In this document: in pieces, positions 59,246-64,000 of the stretch
Layout of the letters: each line of letters opens with the position of its first letter
Position numbering within the stretch: position 1 is the first letter of the stretch
Assembly: GCF_000972845.2 (NCBI RefSeq)
Contig: NC_040020.1
Location: 3,534,669 to 3,598,668 of the forward strand
Source of the DNA: Larimichthys crocea
Lineage: Eukaryota; Chordata; Actinopteri; Sciaenidae
DNA length: 64,000 bases
Reading direction: 5' to 3'
The notes under the pieces: model-generated
The model's database searches: none
Told to the model about the DNA's origin: nothing
What the model saw: the letters and a program-made list of their open reading frames with translations, nothing else
Program-made: the position numbers and the translations under genes

Positions 59246-62200
59246 GTCTCTCCTTCTCACTCTTCACTACCCTTAACTACTTTATCTTCAACCAAACCCC
59301 CGTCTTCTTCCCGCTTCCCCCACCCCATGCCCTCTAACCCATTTTCTTTTGTCTAAAGAAGAAGAGGTGGACTATTTAACCCCACCAGTGTGGGCCAGTC
59401 ACCTTCCTCTCTTTTTCCCTGTGGATCATCAGCCGGCGAGAGTAGTGACGGAGGGTGAGATTCGTCGATCAACAACAGCTTCTCCTTCTTCCCCACCTCA
59501 GCAACATGCATGGTGCTGCACTGTGCGGACTGAAGAGGGCGGGGAGTGAATGTCACTTTCAGATATTTTCTTACTGCTTCCTGTCCTCCCCCTGGCAGAA
59601 GAGACACCCACCAACAGCAGCTTTTCAGTAGAAATTCAAGCATGACTGCCAAGCATGTCACAGTCTTTACCTCTCTTTCTAAGAAAAAGTCTCTCAGTAC
59701 CAAAGAGCCATCATGATTTGTCCTTTTTGCACTGCCCCAGTCTTCGCTCTCATTTTCCACTCCAGTTTTTTTTGAGCACCTGGAACAAAGAGTTCCTCCT
59801 TCTCTTTAAAACCACCATCGACATGGACTCAGCACTCATGACTCCTCCATCGCTGCAAGCACAAGGCCTTAAGTTCTTACCAAGTGTTATCTTCTTTAGA
59901 GACAAGCATATCCCTAAGAAAAAAGCCCCTGCTAATCTCTGTCAGTGATAGAGGCGTGTCGGGAATGTAGCATAGCATACCTCAGTGGAGCTGACCCAAT
60001 AAATCACTCCACTTTGCATCACTTCAGATGTGTCTTAGCGGTTCATTTACCGTACAGTGAACACCCTAGAGGGACTGTCCACCCCTGCTATCACCCAGGT
60101 TTCTGCAGTCCTGGGGCCGTGTCGAACTGTCAATCCGTGGTCATGTCTGTCTGTTATCTTACAGTTTTTCCATCCCTCTGTGCCCTCTCTCAGTCTCGTC
60201 CTTTGTGTCCTCTTTCCTTCTTGTCTGTTTTTTTTATATTTTTTCTACATAGAGGAAACCATGGCTGTCTCTTGTATCTGGCATGTGCTGATGCTCACGG
60301 AGCTGCCTCTGTCTGAGAATGTGACCACTTCAATAATCCCTCATTTACATTTTTAAGCTGTTTTTTTCCTTTTCAGTGCAACGGGCAAGTGGAGACCTGT
60401 TTCTCTGACACACTGACAATGGACAGTGTTGCTATGGTTTTCTGTAATCGCAGTAATGGGAATGCCAGTTGTTTACTGTGAAAACCAGGGAGGAAAACAG
60501 GGTTGACACCGTTAATTAAAAAATGTGAAAGGTGTCGATGTGTGTGTGCGTGTAAGGGTGAGTGCTGTGGACATTATCTTGTAGGAGAGAGAAACTGTTG
60601 TAGGGTTTGGATACTGACTCTGAAAATGACCAGAGCTAAGCCTTCTTACAAGGACCGGACAAATCATTTTAAGTTTAGTTTATTTTTATATGGAATTGAG
60701 AAACATTAATATCTCTCCAGGAAGAAAGTTATTTTCAACAGGCTTTTAAAAGAAGACTCTAAAAAAATTATTTCATATTCATTTAATGCATGCCAGCTAT
60801 AGTGCAAAAGCAGTTTCAATGCAATTTTTGACAGGCTACAAGACAAGTTGTGTGTGTGCGGTGCTATTTCGACATTCATTTTGGCATGACATTGCACCTG
60901 CGTTTCTGTAGAGAAGCTCATTTTGGATGCCAGAAATCAGACAGCAAAAATATCGTGGCTTGTTGGTTTAGCTTCAAGAGGCAAACACACAGATCTAACA
61001 TTTCAGGAAGATTTGATCCCTTATATTCATCCAATCATTATTATTATATGTACGGATAAATATAGATTTAATAACATTTTGCTTGCTTGGCACACATCCA
61101 AGTTTCATAGAATAAAAATGTTTGCTCCTTGTTATCTTTACTCTTGTTTTCAGTGAAAGTAACACTATAAATATTTCATTTGAGTTGCCCTCATGTAACA
61201 ACTGCATTTACAAACTGACCCCTATATATCCAGAAGAATTTATAGTCATGAAACATGACGGAAAGCTTGGTGGCACTTGGTAAGATTCAAGAAGCAGATG
61301 GTCTGTCGTGTCTGTTCACTCAGCCAACATGACTGTAGCAGGCCAGAAGTTACCATGAGGTCTGTGGATATACAAACTGGGCATCTGCTCCGTCATTTAC
61401 CCAAATTAATCTATGGTATCTGTTAAATATTGGAGGTATGTGGCACTCAAAGTATGCACCCCGCATGTGTCCGCAGAGCTAAACAGGGCTCCATATACAA
61501 TGCGGCAGGCCAAGATGAAAACGACCCCTCCTGTGCTGTACAGTGAGATGAAGTCTATTTGTGATGCTTCTACTGTATCCCAGAAACAGGGGGCTGATAT
61601 TCATAGTTTAAGTTATTTATATTTCTTGGAGCCTGTGTCATCATTCAAGCGTGATGGATTCCTGCATAGTTTCAAGTGGGATTTTTTTTCTCCTTTTGGG
61701 CCCAGCACTCCCAAGGGACCCCATATTTGGGTCAGGGGCTGCAAAAAAAATAGTTTTGGTGTTGTATGGAATAAATAAGGGAAAAATACACTCCTGTTAA
61801 TAGTTGTCTCCACCTCAACTTCCAAAAGTCTTGAAACTCTACCTAAACTCTTATTTAGAAATAAAGCAGTAGGCCAAGAGTGGCCTTAAATTCTTTCATC
61901 CTTTCATAATCTGAGCCTTTATTCGATCGTTTAAAAGAATATTTCAAACATCCAGCAATATTAAGATCAATGACATGGCAAATTTTAACAGACAAACTGA
62001 AAGATTTAATTTCTAAGATCTGAATATTTATTGTTTTGATGAACAATGAACTGTGTTACTAAAGTATATGCACTGTTACCTTTCCTAAATGTTAGTAAAA
62101 GTCAGAAGAAGTATAAATACATTTTGAAACACACACTGTTCTTTTAGAAATGACTGTGAGCAAGAGCTTGGGCCATGAAGAGGGCGATCTAGTAACTATA

Positions 62201-63208
62201 CTATAACCAATTCAGTGTGAACATGCCTCACCATCCAGTCCCTCTTCAATTCAATACTTCTCTGCAGGAGAACTAACACTATTTTCTTGACGAGAAAACG
62301 TAATCTTGAACATTACACTCAGAGGAGAAAGCACATTTGAAGCAAACTGAAATGAAAAATATTCCTTTGTGTCAGAGCGGCATAACTCCAGGCTACTCTG
62401 TAATCCTTGTCTTTCTCGAAGCATGACTGCGAGACAGAATCAAGAACCCGCTTAAATAATCGAATGTGCTCAAATAGACACATACGACACAACAAACGTT
62501 CTTAATTACAGCAATGAGAGTAATTTGTTACTCTCCACCGTTAATGGCAGCATAATCAATATTCTTTTAAAACAATGAATGCATATTGTATAGCAGAAAA
62601 AAGCACAGGTACTTAGTAGTAGTCTAGTCAGGACACTCTTGTCAATCTTTAACCATTTATTACAACATGTCATGCATTTTAGTTTGGCGTTACAGTTAGA
62701 GCTCTACTCGTGTAGGGGAAATCTTGAGCATGCTTGAACAGGACAACTCTGAGCTCATAACCCCCGCAAAACCTGAGATACACAACATTTGATGAAGAGA
62801 AGATAAACACACCTGAAGATGCTGGTGGAGGAGGTGATGGTAGATTAAAGGCAGCAAGTGATGTGCATCGGAGAAGATTAAATGACGTGTGACTATAATG
62901 GGATCTAAACTAATGCAATTCTCCATTAATGATGGCTCAGACTTATTTAGATGTCCTAGTATGTCACCATGCACAGTGCCACTATTTCTGAATCCAGCAC
63001 ACCTAAATGGAATACAAACATATATTAACTAAGCTGTAAGAAAAGGGTGATACAGGTAAACTTTTTATACATGGATGTCTAAAGATTAACAGTAATGATT
63101 GTTCAAGCGAGCCAGTGAGCCGGCAGGAAAACAATACTAAGGTGCTTTGACATGTCAAATATCAAGCTCTTATTGGTTGATTTCCTACAATTTAGACTTT
63201 TTTAATGA

Positions 63209-63327
63209 GGACACAGGTACAGGTGTAACTGAAACATTAATGGTGTCTCTGTTCCAGTTAGGAAGGTCAATAAGGGAGGTAACATACACAACACTAGGCC
63301 CCTGAGACTGAAATACCTAACTAGAAG
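63209..63327 (+). mobile_element. small inverted-repeat element, copy A (partial)
   Basis: AACATTAATGGTGTCTCTGT, TCCAGTTAGGAAGGTCAATA, AGGGAGGTAACATACACAAC and CCCTGAGACTGAAATACC parallel copy B at 63537-63705 in the same order and orientation. Its right inverted-repeat end is missing or unrecognisable. Confidence 0.75.
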
Positions 63328-63536
63328 AAAAACATGATCAGTGTTATTCAGAACGCTTTTCCTGCTATGCCATGTCAAAATGTCTTCCACTATAGAGCTC
63401 TGGGTTGGTTGTTTTGCTACAGTTTTAATGTCACTTTACTTTAGTTACATTTCTTGAAATAAGATTTCAGCTGAATCTACTGGAGGAATAAATAAACATG
63501 AGTATATTTATTTGTTTTTGCCACTGTAAACCCTTC

Positions 63537-63705
63537 ACATAGCGGACACGGTAACTAATAACATTAATGGTGGCTCTGTTCCATTTAGGAGCATCAATAA
63601 GTCATACCCGTGAGGCAGCGAATACAACTCTGGGGCCCTGCAACTGAAATATCCGAATGGAATGCAGATATTAATAATGTTATTAGTTACACCTGTGTTT
63701 ACTAG
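63537..63705 (+). mobile_element. small inverted-repeat element, copy B
   Basis: The segment GTAACTAATAACATT (63551-63565) is a perfect inverse of AATGTTATTAGTTAC (63676-63690). The inside reads AATGGTGGCTCTGTTCCATT, AGGAGCATCAATAAGTCATA and GGGGCCCTGCAACTGAAATA, which I remember as a common fish repeat. It is short and non-coding, so a MITE is likely. The exact ends and target duplication are not determined. Confidence 0.8.
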
Positions 63706-64000
63706 TCAAAGTGTCTGCTCTGAGGTGGCTGTAATGACTTTAATTTGCATAAGCATTTGACAGGTGTTGAGCTTTCGGCGTATTCCTTTCTCCCAGGAGC
63801 TCGCCCGGCTCGCCCCAAGTCAGACAGCATCATTTTTAAATAAAATAAAAAAAAGATTTTCATGGGCTGTTGTGAGATTTCTCTTCTTTTATGCCTGCAT
63901 ATAAAAAAAACACTAGAATTATAGGTATCTATCAAAGGATGGAGCAGCGACTACCACATGAACTTGTTGTGAGTCAGACGGTATAATAGCATCTTTTATC

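Larger units (their letters stand above)
53875..64000 (+). other. npnt: npnt intron 3 (partial)
   Basis: At least 10.1 kb to the window edge. It contains a (TG)n microsatellite at 54359-54426, a dispersed repeat at 55270-55620, a G-rich run near 57762, a CT-rich microsatellite at 59218-59245 within a pyrimidine-rich area, and two copies of one small inverted-repeat element at 63.2 and 63.6 kb. No EGF-coding exon, RNA gene or other gene is recognised. A 121-codon open frame at 61413-61778 has no resemblance to any family I know. Confidence 0.8.

Noticed and set aside
59157..59335. Possible npnt exon after a TTTTCAG, starting with a Glu-Cys-Gly codon series
   Set aside because: After the first three residues no EGF cysteine pattern follows and the sequence runs into a CT microsatellite.
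59349..59760. Overlapping open frames on both strands (66 codons plus, 135 codons minus)
   Set aside because: Pyrimidine-rich low-complexity DNA gives open frames on both strands; neither contains cysteine spacing expected of the next npnt EGF exon.
60057..60356. Secreted-protein-like frame with hydrophobic segments
   Set aside because: It lies in pyrimidine-rich intron; Leu/Phe/Ser-rich translations from such DNA mimic membrane segments.
61413..61778. 121-codon open frame on the plus strand
   Set aside because: It resembles no family I know, has no splice or start context of interest and lies in AT-rich intron with repeat-like surroundings; a frame of this length is expected by chance in 64 kb.
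1..64000. CRISPR array, phage or bacterial defence cluster
   Set aside because: No regularly spaced direct repeats of the right size, no dense unidirectional ORFs, and spliced vertebrate genes are present.

Overview
The window is eukaryotic, almost certainly from a ray-finned (percomorph-type) teleost. It is AT-rich, intron-dominated DNA with short coding islands bounded by canonical GT-AG splice sites. It carries many decayed dispersed repeats of kinds familiar from perch-like fishes (tRNA-derived SINEs, fold-back MITEs, hAT and Tc1 remnants) and several microsatellites. There are no bacterial operons, Shine-Dalgarno sites, CRISPR arrays or phage modules. Nearly all longer open frames are chance frames in introns and repeats.

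Two protein-coding genes are recognisable, both on the + strand. (1) The 3' half of gstcd (glutathione S-transferase C-terminal domain-containing protein): seven exons between 14200 and 29930 encode its whole C-terminal methyltransferase-like domain, the stop codon and a nearby polyadenylation signal. The N-terminal GST-like part must lie upstream, because the first exon seen starts inside a codon. (2) The 5' part of npnt (nephronectin, a secreted basement-membrane ligand of integrin alpha8-beta1): exon 1 with the signal peptide at 35209-35279, exon 2 at 43235-43335 and exon 3 (first EGF-like module) at 53782-53874. Introns are 8-10 kb, and the gene continues beyond 64000.

Layout: 1-14199 upstream gstcd intron; 14200-29930 gstcd exons and introns; 29931 to about 34.6 kb gstcd 3' end and intergenic DNA; about 34.6-35.2 kb npnt promoter and 5' leader; 35280-64000 npnt introns 1, 2 and 3 (the last partial). 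The head-to-tail gstcd-npnt order is, from my knowledge, the same as on human chromosome 4q24, so this is conserved vertebrate synteny. I see no functional link between the two genes.

The most notable non-genic structures are: a hAT-type MITE with a perfect 8-bp target duplication (25277-25554); a long fold-back element (47507-48144); a fossil Tc1-type transposase C-terminus on the minus strand (28681-29005); two neighbouring copies of one small inverted-repeat element (63.2 and 63.6 kb); several copies of one AT-rich repeat family; and an upstream ORF overlapping the npnt start codon. I found no convincing undescribed biological system. Identifications rest on reading translations and remembering families, not on searches.
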